A DNA stretch of 23,248 nucleotides from positions 1-23,248 of IMG/VR virus record IMGVR_UViG_3300008952_000314; one strand, written 5' to 3'. A program made the translations under genes and the position numbers. Under the pieces are notes generated by a model. The model worked only from the letters and a program-made list of their open reading frames with translations. It ran no database searches and was not told the DNA's origin. This document shows, in pieces, positions 1 through 6,530 of the stretch. This DNA is from a virus. Each line of letters opens with the position of its first letter. The stretch's first letter is position 1.

Positions 1-91
1 CCCCCATCCGAGAACCTGGCTCGCTCGTTGCAGTGAGTACAAAACGTCGCCACGTATTTCGCCGTGGTCGCTCTGTGATGCTGTCGCCATG

Positions 92-142
92 AGATCGCTC
101 TCCGTAGTCGGTGAAATGTAACTCCGACTACATTAGCGATCT
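92..142. repeat. Compound inverted repeat (two nested 8-bp stems)
   Basis: AGATCGCT (92-99) pairs perfectly with AGCGATCT (135-142). Inside it GTAGTCGG (104-111) pairs perfectly with CCGACTAC (124-131), leaving a 12-nt loop and a small internal loop. The two stems together give 16 paired bases. As DNA it could be an operator or protein-binding dyad; as RNA it would be a strong hairpin. No T-run follows, so it is not a standard intrinsic terminator. Confidence 0.6.
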
Positions 143-156
143 ACGGCGAGTGCGGA

Positions 157-192
157 GGCCAACGCTTGGCCATTTGCGGAGTTTTGCGGAGT
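157..192. repeat. 15-bp palindrome plus tandem 10-bp direct repeat
   Basis: GGCCAA-CGC-TTGGCC (157-171) is a perfect dyad. It is followed by TTTGCGGAGT twice in tandem (173-182 and 183-192), with a related TGCGGAG at 151-157. Closely spaced short direct repeats next to a dyad are typical of repressor or iteron-type protein-binding sites. The function here is inferred only from this pattern. Confidence 0.45.
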
Positions 193-359
193 TGTCAGAA
201 AATGCCGCTACTAGCGGGGTGCCTTTATCGCCGCTTCGGGATGGTCGTCTAGCTTGCCCGACAATAATCTGGCCGCTTTGGACCTAACGTGTCACGCCCA
301 TTCTGAATAATCCGCCGAGTTGCTGCGATTTATTTTTTTGGGTTTTGTAGTTTCCGGTG

Positions 360-388
360 TTGACGCCGTTATGGCGTGTCGATAAAGT
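360..388 (+). promoter_or_regulatory. Candidate sigma70-like promoter for the early operon
   Basis: TTGACG (360-365) matches the -35 consensus at five of six positions. After 17 bases TAAAGT (383-388) matches the -10 box at four of six. It points at the gene starting at 424, whose ribosome site GGAGA lies near 413-417. The spacer carries a short ACGCC/GGCGT dyad (362-376) that could be an operator. This is inferred from consensus matching only. Confidence 0.4.
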
Positions 389-423
389 CTACATATAAGA
401 CATCGACGCAACGGAGAAACCAC

Positions 424-759
424 ATGAACGCCAGCAAGATTAAATCGCCGAAACTGACGGCCGAGGCCGCCTACGAAAACGCATACCTGGTCGCCCAAGA
501 CTTGGTCCAGCGGATCGACGAGTTGATGTTCGACTTGGCGGGCGAACTTCGCCCCGAAACGGTCTACACGCTCTCAAAGGCGAAGTTCGTGACGAGTTGG
601 GGGGATGCCAGTTTTCGCTCCGCGCGGCGAAATGGGCTCCGCGTCATTTACTTGGGACGGCAGGCATTCGTCAAAGGCTCAGACCTAATTGCCTACATCG
701 AAAAAAATGGGGCGGCGAGCAAGAGTGGTTATAGCAACGAGAAAGGACCGACGACATGA
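424..759 (+). CDS. Small excisionase-like / winged-helix DNA-binding protein
   Basis: A 111-aa protein and the first gene of the early operon. I start it at ATG 424 because GGAGA stands just upstream; an in-frame ATG at 376 lies inside the promoter region and lacks a ribosome site. The C-terminal half (about residues 55-95) has the rhythm of an AlpA/excisionase-type winged helix: a basic helix (FRSARRNGL), then a strand-turn-strand ending in GRQAFVKGSDLIAYIEK, where such families often carry a G-R-x-x-x-V-x-x-S-D-L motif. The N-terminal 45 residues are helical and unrecognised. The position next to a repeat-rich control region fits a regulator. The family assignment is tentative. It overlaps the next start by ATGA. 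Confidence 0.75.
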   Translation: MNASKIKSPKLTAEAAYENAYLVAQDLVQRIDELMFDLAGELRPETVYTLSKAKFVTSWGDASFRSARRNGLRVIYLGRQAFVKGSDLIAYIEKNGAASKSGYSNEKGPTT

Positions 760-1052
760 AAACGGATCTAGTAGGAACGGCCATTAAGTTTAAGGGCAAA
801 AAAACGATAGCTGCTGAGAGGGATTACCTGGCGAACTGCACAGGGACTGTCCGCGCAGCTTGGGTCAAGCATGGCGAACTGATGGTGCTGGTCGAAATTG
901 ATAGGGTTGGTGCCTTGGAAATGGTAGCCGTGAGCGACGACTGGTTCGAGGTGCGGCACTATGCCAGGACTCGATCCGGCCTGGTGTGCCAGAATTGTTA
1001 TTTCAGGGGGCAGGACATCATCGACTACGTCACCGGCAATGCGAAGGAATGA
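756..1052 (+). CDS. Hypothetical protein, 98 aa
   Basis: It starts at ATG 756, overlapping the stop of the preceding gene (ATGA), with AAGGA about ten bases upstream. It is mostly beta-rich in appearance (TGTVRAAWVKHGELMVLVEI reads like an SH3-type barrel of the kind seen in small DNA or RNA-binding modules), followed by SDDWFEVRHY and a single CQNC near the C-terminus. I do not recognise the family. Tight coupling to its neighbours supports it as a real early gene. A long antisense frame over the same bases has no ribosome site or family signal. Confidence 0.7.
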   Translation: MKTDLVGTAIKFKGKKTIAAERDYLANCTGTVRAAWVKHGELMVLVEIDRVGALEMVAVSDDWFEVRHYARTRSGLVCQNCYFRGQDIIDYVTGNAKE

Positions 1053-1055
1053 AGA

Positions 1056-1298
1056 ATGGAAGTCAAAGGCAAGATTCTCAGAAAGGCACCAGTCGGCCGG
1101 TCGCCTATTTATCCTTGGGAGAAATGGTGCAACGGTCAATGGTGGGAAGTTAAGCCCGGAGAATTCAATAAAACGGTGAGCCAGGTAAGGCAGTCGATCT
1201 ACCAGCGGGCACACCGGATGGGTCGAAAAGCTCAGGTTACTGTCACTCATAACAAGACGCGACTCGCGTTTCAGTTTTACGACGAGGAGGAGGCTTAG
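1056..1298 (+). CDS. Hypothetical basic protein, 80 aa
   Basis: The start ATG 1056 is preceded by AAGGAATGAAG, a good ribosome site. The product is small and basic (GKILRKAPVGR..., QRAHRMGRKAQVTVTHNKTR). It has an aromatic WEKWCNGQWWEV segment in the first half and an acidic tail (YDEEEA). The helix QVRQSIYQRAHRMGRK and the strand VTVTHNKTRLAFQF suggest a small nucleic-acid-binding fold, but I do not recognise a family. It ends one base before csrA, and its final codons contain the csrA ribosome site, so the two are translationally coupled. Confidence 0.7.
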   Translation: MEVKGKILRKAPVGRSPIYPWEKWCNGQWWEVKPGEFNKTVSQVRQSIYQRAHRMGRKAQVTVTHNKTRLAFQFYDEEEA

Positions 1299-1299
1299 C

Positions 1300-1539
1300 A
1301 TGTTGAGTCTGACGAGGAAATCTGGCGAAGCAATTCGCGTCGTCATCGATGGCAAGGTGTTTACGGTCAAGGTTTCAAACATTCGCGGCGGCAAGGTCCG
1401 TTTGGGCATCGACGCCCAACGCAAACCACTCGTCGATCCGCCCAATCAACTTGACGCCATCATCCAAGAGTGCAACGAACTTATTTCCATCTTCGTAAAA
1501 AGCGGCGCGACCGCTCAAGAGAACATGAAAAAGCAATGA
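1300..1539 (+). CDS. csrA: CsrA-family RNA-binding translational regulator
   Basis: A 79-aa CsrA/RsmA homologue. The N-terminus MLSLTRKSGEAIRVV matches the family hallmark (MLILTRRxGExxxI), and VSNIRGGKVRLGIDAQ matches the core strand pair ending in V-R-I-G-I-x-A-P. Arg6 of the LTR motif and a basic residue near position 44 are usually the RNA contacts. The family binds GGA in hairpin loops over ribosome sites and blocks or changes translation as a dimer. The C-terminal 30 residues beyond the core are longer than in classical 61-aa CsrA and form an amphipathic helix. Its own leader contains several overlapping GGA triplets (about 1283-1292), suggesting autoregulation. Phage-borne CsrA could redirect host carbon, motility or stress control. 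A hairpin with a GGA loop lies 90 bases downstream. Confidence 0.9.
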   Translation: MLSLTRKSGEAIRVVIDGKVFTVKVSNIRGGKVRLGIDAQRKPLVDPPNQLDAIIQECNELISIFVKSGATAQENMKKQ

Positions 1540-1616
1540 GCGACCGCTTCGTCGTATCGCACGCGACGAGTTGCCGCCGATGCGGCAGCATCCGGCAGCC
1601 TAGTCAAGGACGTTGA
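1536..1616 (+). CDS. Possible 26-aa CxxC microprotein
   Basis: A short frame begins at ATG 1536, overlapping the csrA stop (ATGA), and ends just before the hairpin. It encodes a 26-aa basic peptide with a single CRRC motif. The overlap with csrA is the main support, since downstream genes in this operon use the same ATGA coupling. There is no clear ribosome site of its own beyond GAGAAC in the csrA end. It may equally be untranslated leader. Confidence 0.28.
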   Translation: MSDRFVVSHATSCRRCGSIRQPSQGR

Positions 1617-1630
1617 ACGGACTCACACGC

Positions 1631-1669
1631 CGCAGCGGGTGCGACGGAGTCGCAACGCAACCCGCTGCG
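1631..1669 (+). promoter_or_regulatory. RNA hairpin with GGA apical loop downstream of csrA
   Basis: CGCAGCGGGT (1631-1640) pairs perfectly with ACCCGCTGCG (1660-1669). Stacked directly inside, GCGAC (1641-1645) pairs with GTCGC (1649-1653) around the triloop GGA (1646-1648), with a 6-nt one-sided bulge (1654-1659). A GGA exposed in an apical loop is the defining feature of CsrA-binding hairpins. It lies between csrA and the ribosome site GGAGG (1682-1686) of the microprotein gene. I infer a CsrA target or titrating element. It has no T-run, so it is unlikely to be an intrinsic terminator. Confidence 0.55.
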
Positions 1670-1694
1670 TGGTTCTTACTCGGAGGCAATCAGG

Positions 1695-1784
1695 ATGCCA
1701 TTAGTTCTTACGTCGTCGGCCATTGCAATCGGCGTTGCCATTGGGCTTACCGTTGCGTGCTGGATCGAACGGAACGAAGGATGA
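1695..1784 (+). CDS. 29-aa single-span membrane microprotein
   Basis: ATG 1695 is preceded by an optimal GGAGG (1682-1686) eight bases away. The peptide is a short N-terminus, one hydrophobic span of about 20 residues (VLTSSAIAIGVAIGLTVACW), and a charged tail IERNEG. This is the layout of phage membrane microproteins that act on host membrane proteins or superinfection, but no family can be assigned at this length. Its expression may be under CsrA control through the hairpin just upstream. An overlapping longer frame from TTG 1613 lacks a membrane pattern and a ribosome site, so I prefer this one. Confidence 0.55.
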   Translation: MPLVLTSSAIAIGVAIGLTVACWIERNEG

Positions 1785-1878
1785 ACCTAACGATACATGC
1801 GTGAGATAGACGCGCATGCCCGTCACCGCTCGGCTTGTCGCAGGGCTGGTGGCGGGATCATACAAGGAGGGGCAATCG

Positions 1879-2181
1879 ATGGATTCAGTCAACGTGATTT
1901 TACTCGCTAAAGGCAAAGAGAATTGGGTCTTTGTGTACGAGGACGGGCGCGAGGCTGACGTGTTGAGATTGCTCGGACGCTACGCCAGCAACCCCGATCT
2001 CGATTTCACTTGGTACGACGCTGCTACTCTCAGCCGAAAGGTTAGGGCGAATGAAGATTTGGCAAACGATTCCGGCCCGGACGACATCAGTACGTTTGAC
2101 GCCGGGACAGCGGTACTCGGCCCACAAAGCAAATCCGATCCCATCGGCCAGAGCAATAAACGATTCAACTTTCCAGCGTGA
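1879..2181 (+). CDS. Conserved-looking hypothetical protein, 100 aa
   Basis: I start at ATG 1879, nine bases after GGAGG; the in-frame ATG at 1816 has no ribosome site. The N-terminal 55 residues alternate strand and helix (VNVILLAKGKENWVFVYED, then ADVLRLLGRYASNPDLDFTW and a helix DAATLSRKVR). The remainder is low-complexity and probably disordered. I recall similar short proteins as unknowns in planctomycete phages, but I cannot name a domain. It directly precedes the recombination gene, and its stop overlaps an alternative GTG start for that gene. Confidence 0.7.
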   Translation: MDSVNVILLAKGKENWVFVYEDGREADVLRLLGRYASNPDLDFTWYDAATLSRKVRANEDLANDSGPDDISTFDAGTAVLGPQSKSDPIGQSNKRFNFPA

Positions 2182-2231
2182 CGAAGAGCAGAACTGGTTC
2201 GCATTCGACCCACAAGCAAAGCAGACAGAAC

Positions 2232-2783
2232 ATGACTCAAGGCATCGTCAACATTCGCGGCAAGGAGTATCAGACAGTCGCTTTTCGCGTGAACAAATTT
2301 CGGGGTGAGTGCCCAATCGAAGACGGCTGGGGAATCCTCACAAAGGTGATTAGCGCCGATAGCACATCGGTCTGCATCGCTTGTGAGATCACGAATCCGA
2401 AGGGCGAGGTTGTTGGGTGCGGTCACGCCGAAGAGGTGCGCGGGGCGTCCGCTATCAACAAGACATCTGCTCTTGAGAACTGCGAAACGTCGGCGATCGG
2501 TCGGGCGTTGGCGAGCTGCGGCTACGGCGGCGAAGAGTATGCAACAGCTAACGAGGTCAACGAAGCAATCGCCCAGCAGAACCAAGCACCCCGAAAACCA
2601 CCAATTGACCGGCAAATGGTCGATACCTTCCGCCGCAATGTGGAAGGCAAGGGGCAGGACGAGATCAAGGCAATGTCGGCCCGAGTGAAGGCTGACATCG
2701 GAATCGATGAGTCTACCGAAGCGGCCGTTCTGGGCGTGTTGAGGCAAGCATGGAAGACAGCAGCAGAGGCAGTGCCGGCATAG
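2232..2783 (+). CDS. Putative phage single-strand annealing (ERF/Rad52-like) recombination protein
   Basis: A 183-aa protein. The central segment (about residues 60-113) contains AEEVRGASAINKTSALENCE followed by TSAIGRALASCGYGG and EYATANEV. This is close to the conserved core of phage ERF-type and related annealing proteins, in which a helix ending in A-[IV]-G-R-A-L precedes the G-[IY] turn. These proteins coat single-stranded DNA and pair complementary strands during phage recombination. The C-terminal 60 residues are a separate helical region. ATG 2232 is chosen because homology begins soon after; an upstream in-frame GTG at 2178 overlaps the previous stop and would add 18 unconserved residues. 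Context fits: a helicase and a RuvC-like resolvase follow. The exact subfamily is uncertain. Confidence 0.6.
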   Translation: MTQGIVNIRGKEYQTVAFRVNKFRGECPIEDGWGILTKVISADSTSVCIACEITNPKGEVVGCGHAEEVRGASAINKTSALENCETSAIGRALASCGYGGEEYATANEVNEAIAQQNQAPRKPPIDRQMVDTFRRNVEGKGQDEIKAMSARVKADIGIDESTEAAVLGVLRQAWKTAAEAVPA

Positions 2784-2935
2784 CGTTCGGCGAAGAGTTC
2801 GCTGCGATTCGGATTCGCAGCGGCAAGGACGTGTTAACAGAGGATGGCAACTGCGTTTCGTGCGGGGCAGCGTTCAATCGGCCGCACAAAGCATGGTGCC
2901 AAGACGCGCAGGAGTGCGACAGGTATGGAAGCTAA
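2750..2935 (+). CDS. Small zinc-ribbon-like protein, 61 aa
   Basis: The frame overlaps both neighbours, starting 34 bases before the end of the annealing-protein gene and ending inside the start of the ParB-like gene. The C-terminal half has a C-x2-C motif (NCVSCGAAF), then H and two further cysteines (HKAWCQDAQEC), a plausible single zinc site. The N-terminal 30 residues are unremarkable. No family is recognised. Length, cysteine spacing and tight overlap support it as real, though the start codon has only a weak GAGG upstream. Confidence 0.5.
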   Translation: MEDSSRGSAGIAFGEEFAAIRIRSGKDVLTEDGNCVSCGAAFNRPHKAWCQDAQECDRYGS

Positions 2936-3881
2936 GCTGAAGATTAAGAAGCGGTTTCAGGAACTATGCCCGCCACTCTCAACGGGCGAGCGACAGCAGC
3001 TGCTAGAGAACATCCAAGACAGTGGCATCCTCGACCGCATCAAGGTTTGGCAAGGTTGGGTAATCGACGGTCACAACCGGTATGAAATTGCACAAGAACT
3101 CGATATCGAATTCGATGTTGAGGAATTGGATTTCGCGGACGAGAACGAGGTTTGTGATTGGATCATTCACAACCAACTCGGTCGGCGCAACCTTGACCCA
3201 GACGCCGCAAGTTACCTTCGCGGAAAGCTCTATAACCACAAAAAGAAGGCCACGGTTGGGCGACCAAATAAATTAGCCCAAAGTGGGCCAATTAATTCTA
3301 CGGCGGAGGTTGTCGCTAAGGATACGGGCGTCTCGAGGAACACGGTCAAGCGGGATGGCGCCTATGCGGAAGCGGTCGATTCACTCGCGCCCAAGGCTCG
3401 GCAAGCGGTCGAGCAGAAGGAAATCAAAGCCTCTCGCAAGGATGTTGAACGACTGGCCGAGCGAGACGAAGACACGCAGGCGGACATTGTCGAGACGGTC
3501 CAGATGGGCGATCAACCAAACCTCAAGGCAGCTCTCGACGCTGAAGAGGTTGAGGCCGACGACGAACGCACTGACGTTGATGTCGCGATAGAAATGGCTC
3601 CCGAGTTCAAATCCAAGATCACTCAGCTCACGTCACTCATGACATGGGTCAAGGATATGGCAGGCGGCCCCGCTGGCCGTCACCTGCAAGACAACTTCCG
3701 CAAGATCGAAGCGGACATTAAGAACGCTCGTCAGGCGATCAAGTTCGCGGCGCCACATAAGCCATGTCCGTACTGCGGCGGCGATGTGGATCACGAAACT
3801 CGGTCGTGTGAGGCGTGTATGGGCTGGGGTTGGGTCAATCGGATTGTTTACGACAACGCGCCTTCGGAGATGAAGAAATGA
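2925..3881 (+). CDS. ParB/Srx-fold protein with C-terminal zinc ribbon
   Basis: A 318-aa protein starting at ATG 2925 with GGAG about ten bases upstream. Residues 15-75 form a ParB-like N-terminal domain: LSTGERQQLLENIQDSGILD followed by the characteristic VIDGHNRYEIA (ParB box variant of D-G-x-x-R). A region (RRNLDPDAASYLRGKLYN) and an HTH-like segment (AEVVAKDTGVSRNTVKRDGAYAEA, about 125-150) follow, as in plasmid and phage ParB proteins. A coiled acidic linker comes next, and then a four-cysteine ribbon near residues 283-301 (CPYCGG...CEAC). Phage proteins of this type bind DNA, and many use CTP; partition is not implied because no ParA is present. It overlaps the next ParB-fold gene by ATGA. 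Confidence 0.8.
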   Translation: MEAKLKIKKRFQELCPPLSTGERQQLLENIQDSGILDRIKVWQGWVIDGHNRYEIAQELDIEFDVEELDFADENEVCDWIIHNQLGRRNLDPDAASYLRGKLYNHKKKATVGRPNKLAQSGPINSTAEVVAKDTGVSRNTVKRDGAYAEAVDSLAPKARQAVEQKEIKASRKDVERLAERDEDTQADIVETVQMGDQPNLKAALDAEEVEADDERTDVDVAIEMAPEFKSKITQLTSLMTWVKDMAGGPAGRHLQDNFRKIEADIKNARQAIKFAAPHKPCPYCGGDVDHETRSCEACMGWGWVNRIVYDNAPSEMKK

Positions 3882-4720
3882 CATCAGTACTTGATTCTAT
3901 TGCCCCATCAGAAAACGGCCGTGCGGCGGGATTCTGGCGACTCGAAAACATCACGCCCGAGACTGCGTTGGAGTATCTAAGCGTCAATCACAACAACCGG
4001 CATTTGCGACCCGCGCGAGTGAAGAGGTGGGCAACCGAAATGGCGTCGGGAAATTGGAGAGTCACGCATCAGGGCATCGCGTTTAGTTCGAGTGGCGTGT
4101 TACTCGATGGGCAACATCGACTGCACGCGATTATCGAAACGGACATGCCCATTAAAATGTGGGTCTACAGGGACATGGCTGATGACGCGATGCCGCACAT
4201 CGACCGAAACGCACCAAGAACTGATGCAAACGCGCTACAGTTGGCTGGGCACAGATGCTCCAACACTCACGTTGCGATTGCCCGAATGATTCTTGAAATG
4301 GGTGGAAACAATAAGGCAACAACAACACAAGTGATAGATGCGGTCATCCAGCACAAGGAAGCCATTGAATTCGGTTTGCAGTATTCTCAGAAATACCGCG
4401 CGGCGGCTGTGCGGACGCCAGTCGTGAGGGCTTGGTATACCGAGAGCCATCAACGGCTAACGGAATTCTTGTTTGTCCTGACCAACGGCATTGGCGAAGG
4501 GCAAAGTGATGCTGGTGCTATTCGATTGCGGAACCTAGTAGACGACAACCGAACTGGAACTGGCGGCGAAGCATCGCGACGAGCAATCTACTGGAAGGCT
4601 GAACGCGCACTGCGTGCGTTTCTTGATGGTCAGTCAATCACAAAGATTTATCCAGCAAAAGAAGAGTTGTTTTCGATTCCGAAGGTGCGGAATGAACAAC
4701 AGCCCAATCATTGCTGCTAA
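3878..4720 (+). CDS. Second ParB/sulfiredoxin-fold phage protein
   Basis: A 280-aa protein, start ATG 3878 overlapping the previous stop, with GGAGATGAAG as ribosome site. The N-terminal domain carries NHNNRHLRPARVKRWATEMA and GIAFSSSGVLLDGQHRLHAI, the D-G-Q-H-R-L signature of the ParB/Srx superfamily seen in many phage proteins of unknown role. The remaining 190 residues are helical (ARMILEMGG..., EFLFVLTNG), unlike true partition ParB, and end in ...RALRAFLDG. Two adjacent but dissimilar ParB-fold proteins suggest different DNA substrates or an enzymatic use of the fold. Its last 29 bases overlap the preferred start of the helicase gene. Confidence 0.8.
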   Translation: MTSVLDSIAPSENGRAAGFWRLENITPETALEYLSVNHNNRHLRPARVKRWATEMASGNWRVTHQGIAFSSSGVLLDGQHRLHAIIETDMPIKMWVYRDMADDAMPHIDRNAPRTDANALQLAGHRCSNTHVAIARMILEMGGNNKATTTQVIDAVIQHKEAIEFGLQYSQKYRAAAVRTPVVRAWYTESHQRLTEFLFVLTNGIGEGQSDAGAIRLRNLVDDNRTGTGGEASRRAIYWKAERALRAFLDGQSITKIYPAKEELFSIPKVRNEQQPNHCC

Positions 4721-6530
4721 TGATCTTGCAAGTGACGGAAATCAAATGAGCATCGCCCCAAGCATGACCATCCGAGACTATCAGGCCAAGTGCGCTGCCA
4801 ACGTCGTCAAGACGTGGGAAGACAGCGACCGAACGCTGATCGTCATGCCAACCGGAACCGGCAAGACGGTCACGTTCTGGACGGTGATCGACGAATACCA
4901 CCGACGCACCGGCCGCCGCGTGCTGATCATCGCTCATCGGGAAGAGTTGATCTATCAGGCCGCCAACAAGGGCAAGCAGTTCTACGATTATGACTGCGAT
5001 ATTGAAATGGCGTCGTCTCGCGCCGACACGAACACATTCTATCACCAGTCGCCTGTCGTCGTCGCCAGCGTGCAAACGCTCAATAGCGGCAAGGCGTGTC
5101 CGCAGTGTGAACGTCGCGTGCAGATGGTGCTCGAGAATCACAAAGGCGAGCATCCAGGCGTAGAACTTGGCTGTCCTAAGTGCATCCAAGGCCGCATTCG
5201 GCGGATGCAGCGATTCAATCAGGACGATTTCGGTCTGGTCGTCATCGACGAGGCTCACCATGCTACCGCGAACAGCTATCAAATCGTCCTCGACTACTTC
5301 GGCAGTGACGCGAAGGTCTTGGGCGTCACAGCAACGCCAGATCGGCACGACGAAGAATCGCTCGGCCAGATCTTTCAGGATGTGTCGTTCGACTACGAAC
5401 TACCTGACGCGATCAAGGACGGCTGGCTGGTCTCGATCGAGCAGCAGTTTGTTGAGGTTGATGGGCTGGACCTATCATCCTGCCGAAAGAACAAAGATGG
5501 CGATCTGCAAGACAAAGACGTTGCGAACGCTATGCGTGTACTCAAACAGGAAGGCGAACTACACAAGATCGTTGATCCGACGATAGAACTTGCAGGTGAG
5601 CGGCCGACGCTCGTGTTTGCGGCGAGCGTAGACCACGCAGAATCGATGGCCGAGATCTTCAACCGGCATCGCAAGTCGTCGGCTGAGGTGTTGCACGGTG
5701 GCACTGACAAGGAAGTCCGCAAGGAAACGCTAGAGCGGTTCGCGCGGGGCGAGTTTCAATACCTCTGCAACTGTGCATTGTTCCTTGAAGGATTCGACGA
5801 GCCAACCATCGGCTGCGTTGCCGTCGCTCGGCCAACAGCAAGCCGCGCCTTGTACGCTCAGATAGTTGGTAGGGGCACGCGGACTCTGTCGGGTGTGATT
5901 GACCATCTCGACACGCCTGCGATCCGCAGGACCGCAATCAGCGAATCAGACAAGCCTGCGGTCCTGGTGCTCGATTACGTTGGCAACTCAGGGTCACACA
6001 AGTTGATAACAACGGCGGACATCCTTGGTGGTAAAGAATCAGACCGTGTCGTTGCGAAGGCGACGGAGATCGCGAAAGACAACGCCAATAAAGGCATGCC
6101 ACCGATCGACATGGAGGCAGCTCTCGATGAAGCACGCCGACAGGTCGAGGAAGAGGAAGCCAAGGCCAAACGCAAGCACGTCGTCGCTAAGGCATCGTTC
6201 CGAACCAAGACGGTCAACCCGTTCGACATCTTCGACATTCGACCTGCACGCGAACCGGGATGGCACAAGGGGCGAGCACCTAGCCAGCGGCAGAAGGCGG
6301 CGCTACTCAAGTTTGGCGTCGATGAGAAGACAGTCGCGGGCGCGTCGTTCTCTGAGGCTAGTCAAATGCTCGACGGGCTGGTCAGCCGAATCAAGCAAAA
6401 CAAATGCACATTGAAGCAGGCGAAGATTCTACGGCGCCAGGGGTTTGGCGTTGACTGCACAATGCAAGAAGCGAGCGCGACGATCGATCGAATTGCTCGT
6501 TCTGGTTGGACTCTACGAGGTGACAAATGA
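4692..6530 (+). CDS. Superfamily II DNA/RNA helicase with zinc-ribbon insertion
   Basis: About 612 aa. Motifs in order: Q-like RDYQ (28-31), Walker A PTGTGKT (53-59), Ia IIAHREEL, Ib VASVQTL, DEAH box (186-189), motif III TATP (213-216), motif V region FLEGFDEP and motif VI QIVGRGTR (about 390-397). This resembles the DEAD/DEAH-box UvsW/Irc3-like phage helicases that remodel forks and recombination intermediates. Between Ib and II a four-cysteine ribbon is inserted (CPQC at 136-139, CPKC at 161-164). The C-terminus holds two similar helical modules (PSQRQKAALLKFGVD...; CTLKQAKILRRQGFGVD...), a tail I associate with phage helicases. ATG 4692 overlaps the previous gene by 29 bases; ATG 4746 would drop 18 unconserved residues and is an equal alternative. 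Confidence 0.9.
   Translation: MNNSPIIAANDLASDGNQMSIAPSMTIRDYQAKCAANVVKTWEDSDRTLIVMPTGTGKTVTFWTVIDEYHRRTGRRVLIIAHREELIYQAANKGKQFYDYDCDIEMASSRADTNTFYHQSPVVVASVQTLNSGKACPQCERRVQMVLENHKGEHPGVELGCPKCIQGRIRRMQRFNQDDFGLVVIDEAHHATANSYQIVLDYFGSDAKVLGVTATPDRHDEESLGQIFQDVSFDYELPDAIKDGWLVSIEQQFVEVDGLDLSSCRKNKDGDLQDKDVANAMRVLKQEGELHKIVDPTIELAGERPTLVFAASVDHAESMAEIFNRHRKSSAEVLHGGTDKEVRKETLERFARGEFQYLCNCALFLEGFDEPTIGCVAVARPTASRALYAQIVGRGTRTLSGVIDHLDTPAIRRTAISESDKPAVLVLDYVGNSGSHKLITTADILGGKESDRVVAKATEIAKDNANKGMPPIDMEAALDEARRQVEEEEAKAKRKHVVAKASFRTKTVNPFDIFDIRPAREPGWHKGRAPSQRQKAALLKFGVDEKTVAGASFSEASQMLDGLVSRIKQNKCTLKQAKILRRQGFGVDCTMQEASATIDRIARSGWTLRGDK

Larger units (their letters stand above)
1..423. other. 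Gene-free control region at left edge
   Basis: No convincing coding frame is seen before base 424; the only longer frame is an antisense shadow of the first gene. The stretch is rich in symmetry. A compound dyad lies at 92-142, a perfect GGCCAA-CGC-TTGGCC palindrome at 157-171, a perfect 10-bp tandem repeat (TTTGCGGAGT) at 173-192, and a short CCGCT/AGCGG dyad near 205-217. A T-rich run (about 331-338) and a candidate promoter follow. I infer an early-gene control or replication-origin-like region. No repressor or integrase gene is inside the window to confirm either. Confidence 0.6.

Noticed and set aside
768-1445. 225-codon minus-strand frame
   Set aside because: It covers three + strand genes including csrA, has no ribosome site or family signal, and looks like an antisense shadow.
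1613-1804. 63-codon frame starting at TTG
   Set aside because: It runs through the hairpin, has no ribosome site, and competes with the well-supported 29-aa membrane microprotein frame.
1980-2747. 255-codon minus-strand frame
   Set aside because: It is antisense to the annealing-protein gene, whose conserved core is clear on the + strand; the minus product has no recognisable domain.
4638-5348. 236-codon minus-strand frame
   Set aside because: It is antisense to the helicase motifs (Walker A, DEAH), so it is a shadow of codon bias.
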